Below, one piece after another: positions 45,101 through 51,340 of a stretch of 64,000 bases of DNA. The notes beneath the pieces are model-generated. The model worked only from the letters and a program-made list of their open reading frames with translations, made no database searches and had not been told where the DNA came from. The DNA comes from JAWLFI01 sp964627995. Its GTDB lineage: Bacteria > Bacteroidota > Bacteroidia > Chitinophagales > Saprospiraceae. Numbering within the stretch: the first letter of the stretch is position 1; each line of letters begins with the position of its first letter. Both the position numbers and the translations under genes were made by a program. The DNA lies in the NCBI GenBank assembly GCA_964627995.1, contig CAZVLN010000005.1, positions 1 through 64,000 of the forward strand. The letters run 5' to 3'.

Positions 45101-45342
45101 TATCAGATAATGGAAAAGGAATACCGGATGAGGTCAAAGAAAAAGTTTTTAAGCCCAACTTCACCAGTAAGAGTTCGGGGACTGGTTTGGGCCTCGCTAT
45201 ATGTGCAAATATCATTGAGGGATTTAATGGAAAAATTTATTTTGAAACTGAAGTCAACAAAGGGACCGACTTTTATGTCATTATCCCACTAATGCGAACC
45301 AAAGAAAATTTTAATCAACGACAACGCGTTCCTTTGGAATGA
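42178..45342 (+). CDS. NtrY-like multi-pass sensor histidine kinase
   Basis: A 1054-residue inner-membrane kinase. One N-terminal helix (about 18-36), an extracytoplasmic region (about 40-200), then a block of about ten helices to about residue 450, a second extracytoplasmic domain (about 450-545), further helices near 545 and 595-615, another periplasmic segment and a helix at about 735-760. A HAMP-like linker follows. The dimerisation domain has ERETAWREMAKQVAHEIKNP with phosphoacceptor His832. The ATPase domain has DNGKGIPDEVKEKVF and SSGTGLGLA. ETAWREMAxxxAHEIKNPLTPMxLS is the NtrY signature. Its partner may be the NtrC-type regulator at 24760, the only one in the window. The crtD gene begins within or just after its stop codon. 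Confidence 0.85.
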   Translation: MSSLYRIWRNKQTALKKKVLIWAGGILIGIGMLLIIGAKMGTLRNDVQKDWQNQLQQTLSQIQPTPQDEERWEKCGTAELDWERCFSNLPLGEKHLVWSQEELNWVYWTDTSWPVFQLDSIEKNVNSWSLLSTGNGYWLVYSIKVDSYIHLRAWSTDKLFSQAIQILPDSSATHIEVLTESQFSSIEVQPDTHQVQRFQIGGKTCVYLGFLAWIFLLLHSAGRKWQKITLAYILAPLALLIIGLLEENWTEKWLLLLQGQREAWEALDWVYTVAVLSLIVTQTPHIIKGLGAGIRNQLGKWGQATIYFISLILAYYLAIFIIRYTVFYQLSIVRAEDLLHWNSSNLFWYIGIVSFVSTLFVMSYRIHKSVLQLGLTLDKKLLSLLMAGVVFLPFYLLFPIQVHPFAFFILSFIIIILMDLFAENVSGGLTWPFIWLTVLAACTSLLVFRFSTLAVKKEQAEAMKTWMTSKSEVSDTKGIFSWAKYKNDRIVYQNGPIWRKPSSLDFSIPDGAIIPYETDQAYYFLGKQNDTTYVIARPKTGINEPISLYALFFVLWVAVALILLLINRPLKLLPSDWAFYWTELPSLRKRIQFYILAVTVGSFGVMACVTYFYFEYQGGEQSKQLALQVTTAAVRDFTTSWEEQPETSLKELFNEIQKKHQTSGSLYTFEGIRISGVGLPLLPHSISKPSFFSSRDMHIQEGSIYHRINGPANGEAIAQFDAEVETLQLGLGFRQIILTLLNIYVFLFVLTGGIAVAVSNSITAPLKVLSERLKSLKLGKKNVPLNWNQKDELGELIRDYNRMILQLEESAKIMATTERETAWREMAKQVAHEIKNPLTPMKLSLQHLQFAIENDNPNKEKLFRKVSATLIEQIDNLNRIASEFSSFAKMPEPENRVVSLNEVVASIHDLFRERKDMDIKLFVPIDDLRVFADKDHLLRVMSNLIKNAIQAIPSDRRGLITIKLYKKADEAVIKVSDNGKGIPDEVKEKVFKPNFTSKSSGTGLGLAICANIIEGFNGKIYFETEVNKGTDFYVIIPLMRTKENFNQRQRVPLE

Positions 45343-45374
45343 AAAACAATCATCATATTTCATCTCAAAAGCCC

Positions 45375-46835
45375 ATGAAAACTATAATCGTAGGTTCTGG
45401 CATTGCGGGTTTGGCCTTGGCTATTCGCCGTCGGGCTCACGGTGATGATGTAGAAGTTTTCGAGGCTTCATCAAGCCCGGGCGGAAAATTATACCATTTT
45501 GAAGAGAAAGGATATCGGTTTGACGGTGGCCCCTCTTTATTTACACAACCGGAATATGTAGAAGAACTATTTGAATTGGCAGACAAACCCATAGATGATT
45601 ACTTTAGGTATCAAAAAATTGACGAATCGTGTCGGTACTTTTGGAAAGATGGCACTCAGTTTTTTGCTTCGGCCGATCGGAAAGAACTCGAGCAGGCCGC
45701 ACTAAAAACCTTTGATATCGAGCCTGGCGATCTGCCTGAATATCTCAATCACGCTGCCTGGAAATACGATACAGTAGGGCGTATTTTCCTGGATCGATCA
45801 CTGCATCGCTGGAGGAGTTGGGTACAGAAAGATGTACTCAAAGCGATTCCTTTTCTCTTTCGGTACGGCCTGTTTTCCACCTTAGACCGATTTAACAAAA
45901 AATATTTTACCGACCCCAAGTTAGTTCAGCTATTTAATCGGTACGCAACTTATAATGGATCCGATCCTTTCCGCACCTCGGGAATGATGTCCATGATCCC
46001 CCATTTTGAGTTTAATACCGGCACCTTTTTACCTAAAGGGGGAATGTATAATATCGCAGACAGTCTTTACCAGCTGGGAAAGGATCTTGGAGTTGTCTAC
46101 CACTTCGATAAAAAAGTGGATGAAATCAAACTTGAATCAGGCAGAGCTGCGGGGGTTCGAGTTGGAACATCCATCTACCGTGCGGATCAAGTCGTGAGTA
46201 ATGTGGATATACATGCTACATATCACCAGCTGCTGCCACAATTAGAGCTACCTCGCCAGGTTCGTCGGGAAGAACGCTCTTCATCTGCCTTTATTTTTTA
46301 TTGGGGCATGAAGCGTCCCTATTCTAATTTGGGATTACACAATATTTTTTTTAGTGAAAACTATAAACAAGAATTCAAAGCAATTAAAAAGGGACAGTTA
46401 CACCCTGATCCTACAGTTTATGTTAATATCACTTCGAAAATCGAAGCTCAAGATGCTCCTCAAAATAGCGAAAATTGGTTTGTTATGATCAATACACCCC
46501 ACGATCAGGGCCAAGATTGGACTACGCTAGCTACTGAAATTCGCCAGCAAACCCTAGACAAGCTTGCGGCAATTCTGGAAAGGAATATTGAAAATGATAT
46601 TGTTGTTGAGCGGCAATGGACTCCCCGTCAAATTGAAATCGATACCTCATCAGTTGGCGGTGCATTATATGGCTCCGCCTCGAATGATATGATGGCTGCA
46701 TTTAATCGACATCCTAACTTTCACCCTACAGTGAAAAATTTATATTTTTGCGGTGGCAGCGTTCACCCGGGAGGAGGAATCCCTTTGTGTCTTTTGTCAG
46801 CTAAAATAACTGCCCGCGAAATGAATCAAGCTTGA
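45375..46835 (+). CDS. crtD: carotenoid 3,4-desaturase, CrtD type (phytoene desaturase family)
   Basis: A 486-residue flavoprotein of the CrtI superfamily. MKTIIVGSGIAGLALAI is the FAD-binding start, GGKLYHFEEKGYRFDGGPSLFTQP follows in segments, and the C-terminal family motif reads CGGSVHPGGGIPLCLLSAK. GPSLFTQPEYVEELFELA, rather than a GPSWYWMPDVFE-like stretch, points to the CrtD (1-hydroxycarotenoid 3,4-desaturase) branch and not to phytoene desaturase CrtI. That branch call is from memory. The start at 45375 fits the nucleotide fold; an alternative ATG at 45339 overlaps the kinase stop by 4 bp. It is coupled to cruF by a TTGA overlap. Confidence 0.8.
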   Translation: MKTIIVGSGIAGLALAIRRRAHGDDVEVFEASSSPGGKLYHFEEKGYRFDGGPSLFTQPEYVEELFELADKPIDDYFRYQKIDESCRYFWKDGTQFFASADRKELEQAALKTFDIEPGDLPEYLNHAAWKYDTVGRIFLDRSLHRWRSWVQKDVLKAIPFLFRYGLFSTLDRFNKKYFTDPKLVQLFNRYATYNGSDPFRTSGMMSMIPHFEFNTGTFLPKGGMYNIADSLYQLGKDLGVVYHFDKKVDEIKLESGRAAGVRVGTSIYRADQVVSNVDIHATYHQLLPQLELPRQVRREERSSSAFIFYWGMKRPYSNLGLHNIFFSENYKQEFKAIKKGQLHPDPTVYVNITSKIEAQDAPQNSENWFVMINTPHDQGQDWTTLATEIRQQTLDKLAAILERNIENDIVVERQWTPRQIEIDTSSVGGALYGSASNDMMAAFNRHPNFHPTVKNLYFCGGSVHPGGGIPLCLLSAKITAREMNQA

Positions 46836-47482
46836 AAAATTGGTTGCGAACATATCAGGCACAGATAGCCATCGTTTTCATAAGTATTATGTATGTCGTA
46901 GGACTTACACAAGTCCTCATTTTTGATCAACCGGAGGTGATGCAATTGACACCGATGCAGTTGATTCTTTCTGCAGCTGTTGTTATCGCATTTTTACGAC
47001 CGCTCACCCAGTCCACAGCGTTTAGTATTTTTTTAATTTATGTCCTGGGTTTTGGTGTCGAAGTTTTAGGTGTACAAACCGGTTTTCCCTTTGGCTCCTA
47101 TTCGTACGGAGCAATTTTAGGTCCCAAGATTTTCGAAACCCCGCTTCTCATCGGCCTGAACTGGGTTTTAGTCATCGTGGGAAGCCTTTCCCTAGTGCGT
47201 CGCATCTTACCCGGCGCAAATACTATAATACGCACAATTCTTTCGGCTACAATAGCTGTTTTTCTCGATGTCTTAATTGAGCCGGTTGCCGTTGCTTTAG
47301 ATATGTGGACCTGGACCGAAGGTAGCATCCCGAAATCAAATTATTTTGCGTGGTGGGTTTTGGCTGCAATTTTTACAGCTATTTATCAAAAATGGGGAAA
47401 CAAGTCATCCAGCGCAGTTGTTATAACAGTGTTCTTTTGGCTTGTTATCTTTTTCGGCTGTTTAAATATATATTATATATGA
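46832..47482 (+). CDS. cruF: carotenoid 1',2'-hydratase-like membrane protein (CruF)
   Basis: A 216-residue protein with about seven hydrophobic helices. The motifs FPFGSYSYGAILGPK, LLIGLNWVLV, LDVLIEPVAVALDMWTW and NYFAWWVLAAIF are those of the carotenoid-biosynthesis CruF family, which hydrates the psi end of gamma-carotene or lycopene at C-1'. The start codon is TTG at 46832, overlapping the crtD stop (TTGA). The next in-frame Met is inside the first helix, so TTG is probably genuine. The stop overlaps the crtZ start (ATGA). Confidence 0.85.
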   Translation: MKNWLRTYQAQIAIVFISIMYVVGLTQVLIFDQPEVMQLTPMQLILSAAVVIAFLRPLTQSTAFSIFLIYVLGFGVEVLGVQTGFPFGSYSYGAILGPKIFETPLLIGLNWVLVIVGSLSLVRRILPGANTIIRTILSATIAVFLDVLIEPVAVALDMWTWTEGSIPKSNYFAWWVLAAIFTAIYQKWGNKSSSAVVITVFFWLVIFFGCLNIYYI

Positions 47483-47961
47483 ACGTAGTACTTTACATTG
47501 GAATCACGCTAGGAGCATACGTAGGTATGGAGTTTATAGCCTGGTTTACACACAAATATATCATGCATGGTCCACTTTGGAGCTGGCACGAAGATCACCA
47601 TAAACCCCATCATGAAAAGGAAGGTTTTTTCGAACGCAACGACTTATTTTTTCTCGTATTTGCGATTCCCTCGGCCTTCTTTTACATACTGGGTACATCT
47701 ACCACGCACCTATGGGCTCTCTTTATAGGAATTGGTATTTCTCTCTACGGCATCACCTATTTCTTAATTCACGACGTGTACATCCATAGAAGATTCAAGT
47801 GGTTTAAGCAACTTGACAATCCCTTCAGCAGAGCTGTTCTGCGCGCCCACGGCCGTCACCATGCCAAGCAAACTAAAGAAAATTGCGAGTCTTTTGGTCT
47901 ACTAATTGTCGATCCTGAATTCTATCAGAAACCACGTCGAAGTAATAAGAATCCATCCTAA
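47479..47961 (+). CDS. crtZ: beta-carotene hydroxylase
   Basis: A 160-residue di-iron membrane hydroxylase that adds 3-OH to beta-rings. All histidine motifs are present: His25-x4-His30, His37-x2-His40-His41, His98-x4-His103 and His124-x2-His127-His128. The start at 47479 is an ATGA overlap with cruF; the longer frame from 47350 reads through cruF and adds 43 residues unlike the family. Tight coupling of crtD, cruF and crtZ indicates one pigment operon. crtB, crtI and crtY must lie elsewhere. Confidence 0.93.
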   Translation: MNVVLYIGITLGAYVGMEFIAWFTHKYIMHGPLWSWHEDHHKPHHEKEGFFERNDLFFLVFAIPSAFFYILGTSTTHLWALFIGIGISLYGITYFLIHDVYIHRRFKWFKQLDNPFSRAVLRAHGRHHAKQTKENCESFGLLIVDPEFYQKPRRSNKNPS

Positions 47962-47969
47962 TAATTTTT

Positions 47970-48087
47970 TGGGCGTGCCCCTCCCCCATTTATCGGGGAG
48001 GGTCGGTCCCTTCCGGGGTTCATTTTTCATTCCGTACCCACTCGACAAGCCGAGCGGGTACCAAGCCCTCCAGGCACCTCACGCAAA
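47970..48087 (+). repeat. structured GC-rich intergenic repeat, type C (copy C2)
   Basis: The head is TGGGCGTGCCCC. Hairpin 1 (CCCTCCCC/GGGGAGGG) is at 47979-47986 and 47995-48002. The centre is GTCGGTCCCTTCCGGGGTTC. Hairpin 2 (GTACCCACTCG with CGAGCGGGTAC, one G-T pair) is at 48034-48061. The tail is GCCCTCCAGGCACCTCACGCAAA. It starts 9 bp after crtZ and fills the convergent gap before the deaminase gene. Confidence 0.75.
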
Positions 48088-48204
48088 GGAAATATTTGTA
48101 ATTCAGCACTCCAAAATAAAATGTTGTTATTTGATGGTAGTGAGTTTAGGATAATTAATTTCTATCCATACCATATATACATTGCGGAGACAATAGAACT
48201 ATTT

Positions 48205-48657
48205 CTAACTTATTTCGCCAATATCCTCATTCCATAGACTTGGATTGTTAGCAATGAATTCACGCATCATCTCAATACATGAATTATCTTGAAGTATCTC
48301 TACTTCCACCCCTAGGCTTTCCAGCCAGGCTTCTTCACCCTTAAAATTTTGATTTTCCCCGATCACGACATTAGGAATACCATATAACAAAATTGCACCC
48401 GAACACATACTGCAAGGGGAAAGAGTCGTGTATAGTACACTTTTAGAATAGGTAGAAGCCGGCAAACGACCTGCGGATTCTAAGGCATCCATTTCTCCGT
48501 GGAGAACAACACTGCCTTCCTGAACACGTTGATTGTGCCCACGTCCTAAAATTTTCTGTCCGCAGACAAGAATGCTTCCTATAGGAATTCCTCCCTCACG
48601 CATACTCTTTTGCGCTTCCTCTATTGCTAGATTAATGTACTTCTCGTGTTTATTCAT
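48205..48657 (-). CDS. cytosine deaminase of the yeast Fcy1 type (CDA fold)
   Basis: A 150-residue zinc hydrolase. The zinc and proton-shuttle set is His53-x-Glu55 in LHGEMDALE and Cys82-x2-Cys85 in SPCSMC. The resemblance to fungal cytosine deaminase extends well beyond the motifs: GGIPIGSILV, LGRGHNQR, LYTTLSPC, GAILLYGIPNVVIGENQNFK and the C-terminal WNEDIGE, in which fungal Trp and Asp close the active site. It should convert cytosine to uracil in pyrimidine salvage, rather than act on tRNA as TadA does. It is unrelated to CodA. It is separated from sucD by a terminator. Confidence 0.82.
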   Translation of the reverse strand: MNKHEKYINLAIEEAQKSMREGGIPIGSILVCGQKILGRGHNQRVQEGSVVLHGEMDALESAGRLPASTYSKSVLYTTLSPCSMCSGAILLYGIPNVVIGENQNFKGEEAWLESLGVEVEILQDNSCIEMMREFIANNPSLWNEDIGEIS

Positions 48658-48671
48658 AGATGAAAATATAA

Positions 48672-48707
48672 TAAAAAAAGGGAATAAACTATATCAGTCT
48701 ATTCCCT
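48672..48707 (-). terminator. intrinsic terminator downstream of sucD
   Basis: On the minus strand the stem AGGGAATA/TATTCCCT (48700-48707 with 48679-48686) is followed by a run of seven T. It lies 25 bp after the sucD stop and ends the transcript before the deaminase gene. Confidence 0.8.
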
Positions 48708-48732
48708 GGAAATTATTTCGATCTATGGAATT

Positions 48733-49605
48733 TTATAAGCCAAGGGCTTCCTTCATCGTTGCGCCAATTTTTGCGGGTGACTCGACTACATGTAATCCAC
48801 AAGCCTTCATGATTTTCATTTTAGCTTCTGCCGTATCATCTTCTCCCCCAACGATAGCTCCAGCGTGCCCCATCGTGCGGCCTTTTGGAGCTGTTTGCCC
48901 AGCAATAAATCCAACGACGGGCTTTGTACCGTGCTCCTTTATCCAATGAGCAGCATCAGCTTCCATGCTGCCTCCAATTTCACCGATCATGATAATACCA
49001 TCAGTGTCCTCATCTTCCATGAATAACTGAACAGCTTCTTGAGTGGTTGTACCGACAATTGGATCTCCACCTATACCTATACAACTGGACTGCCCCATGC
49101 CAGCCTTGGTCACCTGATCGACAGCCTCATAAGTCAGTGTACCAGATCTAGATACAATGCCAATACGGCCTTTTTTATGAATAAAACCTGGCATAATCCC
49201 AACCTTAGCCTCACCAGGAGTAATAACACCCGGACAATTTGGGCCTATAAGCCGAGTATCAAAGGATTTAATATATTCCTTAACCTTCACCATATCCTGA
49301 ACAGGAATTCCTTCAGTGATAGCTACAATGACTTCAATGCCTGCATCTGCAGCCTCCATTATGGCATCAGCAGCGAAAGCCGGTGGTACAAATATTACAG
49401 AAACATTTGCACCGACCTCATCAACAGCTTCTTGAACAGTGTTAAATACCGGTCTATCCATATGTGTTTTTCCTCCTTTACCTGGAGTCACACCTCCTAC
49501 TACTTGTGTGCCATATTCTATCATTTGACCTGCATGGAAAGATCCTTCATTTCCTGTGAAGCCCTGAACTATAATACGAGAGGAACTATTGACGAGTACC
49601 GACAT
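48733..49605 (-). CDS. sucD: succinate--CoA ligase, alpha subunit
   Basis: A 290-residue TCA-cycle subunit that binds CoA and carries the phosphohistidine. Motifs are VQGFTGNEGSFHAGQMIEYG at the N-terminus, GPNCPGVITPGEAKVGIMPG, and MGHAGAIVGG with phosphorylated His247. The beta subunit gene (sucC) is not in the window, unlike the common sucCD operon. It follows the DivIC-like gene by about 90 bp. Confidence 0.95.
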   Translation of the reverse strand: MSVLVNSSSRIIVQGFTGNEGSFHAGQMIEYGTQVVGGVTPGKGGKTHMDRPVFNTVQEAVDEVGANVSVIFVPPAFAADAIMEAADAGIEVIVAITEGIPVQDMVKVKEYIKSFDTRLIGPNCPGVITPGEAKVGIMPGFIHKKGRIGIVSRSGTLTYEAVDQVTKAGMGQSSCIGIGGDPIVGTTTQEAVQLFMEDEDTDGIIMIGEIGGSMEADAAHWIKEHGTKPVVGFIAGQTAPKGRTMGHAGAIVGGEDDTAEAKMKIMKACGLHVVESPAKIGATMKEALGL

Positions 49606-49696
49606 GAACTAATATATTTTGTGTTAAAATGAAGGTCGAATATACAGAATATTACGCAGAATAATAAAGTGAAAACTTGATTATACGAGTAAAAAC

Positions 49697-49999
49697 TTAC
49701 TCTGAAGTACGAATAATAAAAACTTCTTCATCAGCACGATGCATATAATACTTTTCACGCGCATACTTTTCAATATCATGATTGATCTGATCATACATCT
49801 GATGAGTTTTTTCTATTCCTTCTTCGTAAAACTCTTTTTCTTCCTCCAATTCATGAAGTCGATTGGACAAGAAAATGTGAGTTAATAAATCATGTCTATC
49901 AAAAAAGATCATCCAGATTGTGAAAACAAAACAGATAATTGTGTATCGATTGATCCACGGGGGTTTTTCCGCTTTCCATGTATAAAATCTGGCTAACAT
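49697..49999 (-). CDS. FtsB/DivIC-family septum formation initiator
   Basis: A 100-residue bitopic membrane protein. A short cytoplasmic N-terminus, one helix (about 20-36, YTIICFVFTIWMIFF), then a periplasmic coiled coil (about 45-85) ending REKYYMHRADEEVFII, which is the typical C-terminal FtsB-like motif of Bacteroidota. It bridges early and late division proteins at the septum. It is 42 bp after eno on the same strand; eno-divIC adjacency is common in bacteria. Confidence 0.85.
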   Translation of the reverse strand: MLARFYTWKAEKPPWINRYTIICFVFTIWMIFFDRHDLLTHIFLSNRLHELEEEKEFYEEGIEKTHQMYDQINHDIEKYAREKYYMHRADEEVFIIRTSE

Positions 50000-50041
50000 A
50001 TTATTACTTTTTGTAATATGTTAGCAAATATGCAATATTTT

Positions 50042-51325
50042 TTACATATGTACCACACTCAGGCCCATATATTTTCCAGAATCTGCCAAAAACTCTTCAA
50101 TTCTCAGCAGTTCATTGTATTTCGCCGTTCGATCAGAACGACTCGCAGAGCCTGTTTTGATCTGTCCAGAATTTAAAGCAACGGATAAATGAGAAATGGT
50201 TGTGTCTTCTGTCTCTCCGGAACGGTGAGATATTACAGAAGTATACCCGCTACGGTGAGCCATTTCAACAGCCTCGATCGTCTCTGTAAGGGTGCCGATT
50301 TGATTCACTTTAACTAAAATGGAATTCGCAATATCATTTTCAATACCTCGAGCTAGTCTACGCGTATTAGTAACAAAAAGATCATCACCTACTAATTGGC
50401 ACTTTGATCCTAGTCGCTCAGTCAGTGTTTTCCAACCACTCCAATCATCCTCATATAAACCATCCTCTATGGAAAAGATAGGATACTGCTCTACCCATTC
50501 CTCCCAATACGAAGTTAGTTCTGCTGCAGAAAGTTTATCAGATGTTGATGCGAGGTGATACTTACCACTTTTTTCATCATAGAATTCCGAGGCTGCTGCA
50601 TCCATAGCGATCCATAGATCCTCACCTGGCCGATATCCAGCTGACTCGATCGCCTTCATGACAGTATCGATCGCCTCTTTGTTAGAGCTTAAATTAGGCG
50701 CAAAGCCACCCTCATCTCCAACATTCGTACTGAAATTATTCTTTTTTAATTCAGCCTTTAGGCTGTGAAATACTTCAGTGCCCATTCGTAAGGCTTCCCG
50801 AAAACTATCAGCGTTGGCAGGAACTACCATGAATTCTTGGAAATCTATACTGTTATCTGCATGCGATCCTCCATTTAAGATATTCATCATAGGAACCGGT
50901 AATGTGTGCGCATGAACGCCACCTATATATTCAAACAGCGGGCGATCCAGAACTTTGGAAGCTGCTCTAGCCGCCGCCAAGGAAACTCCTAACATGGCAT
51001 TTGCGCCGAAATTAGATTTATTTTCTGTTCCATCAGCCTCGATCATTCGTAAATCGATAGATCTTTGGTCATACACAAACATACCCTCAATAAGTGTGGC
51101 TATTTCCTCTTCTACTATCTTACAGGCTTTTAGTACCCCTTTTCCGTGATATCGATTTGCATCTTCATCGCGCATTTCAAGGGCTTCGAACTTACCTGTG
51201 GACGCCCCAGATGGCACTGCAGCTCTGCCCACCTGGCCGGTTTCTGTCAATATTTCCACCTCTACTGTGGGGTTCCCCCTTGAATCTAGTATTTCTCGGG
51301 CTGTTGTTTGGATTATGCGACTCAT
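50042..51325 (-). CDS. eno: enolase (phosphopyruvate hydratase)
   Basis: A 427-residue glycolytic enzyme of normal length. Motifs include REILDSRGNPTVEVE, VPSGASTGKFEALE, GGSHADNSIDFQEFM, GDEGGFAPNL, SIEDGLYEDDW, LVGDDLFVTN, LVKVNQIGTLTET and SHRSGETEDT, which supply the magnesium and catalytic residues. It is 15 bp after carA, so both are probably on one transcript with divIC. Confidence 0.97.
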   Translation of the reverse strand: MSRIIQTTAREILDSRGNPTVEVEILTETGQVGRAAVPSGASTGKFEALEMRDEDANRYHGKGVLKACKIVEEEIATLIEGMFVYDQRSIDLRMIEADGTENKSNFGANAMLGVSLAAARAASKVLDRPLFEYIGGVHAHTLPVPMMNILNGGSHADNSIDFQEFMVVPANADSFREALRMGTEVFHSLKAELKKNNFSTNVGDEGGFAPNLSSNKEAIDTVMKAIESAGYRPGEDLWIAMDAAASEFYDEKSGKYHLASTSDKLSAAELTSYWEEWVEQYPIFSIEDGLYEDDWSGWKTLTERLGSKCQLVGDDLFVTNTRRLARGIENDIANSILVKVNQIGTLTETIEAVEMAHRSGYTSVISHRSGETEDTTISHLSVALNSGQIKTGSASRSDRTAKYNELLRIEEFLADSGKYMGLSVVHM

Positions 51326-51340
51326 AAAATTCTTTTGTTT

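Noticed and set aside
45375..46835. Phytoene desaturase CrtI
   Set aside because: The GPSLFTQPEYVEELF region and linkage to cruF favour the CrtD branch, although only a tree would settle it.
42178..48087. Genomic island bounded by C1 and C2
   Set aside because: Base composition and codon use of the enclosed genes look like the surroundings, and no integrase or tRNA is present; kept only as a speculative finding.
49039..49632. 197-codon frame antisense to sucD
   Set aside because: sucD is a complete, motif-rich enzyme; the antisense translation is rich in Tyr, Ser and Asn with no domain.
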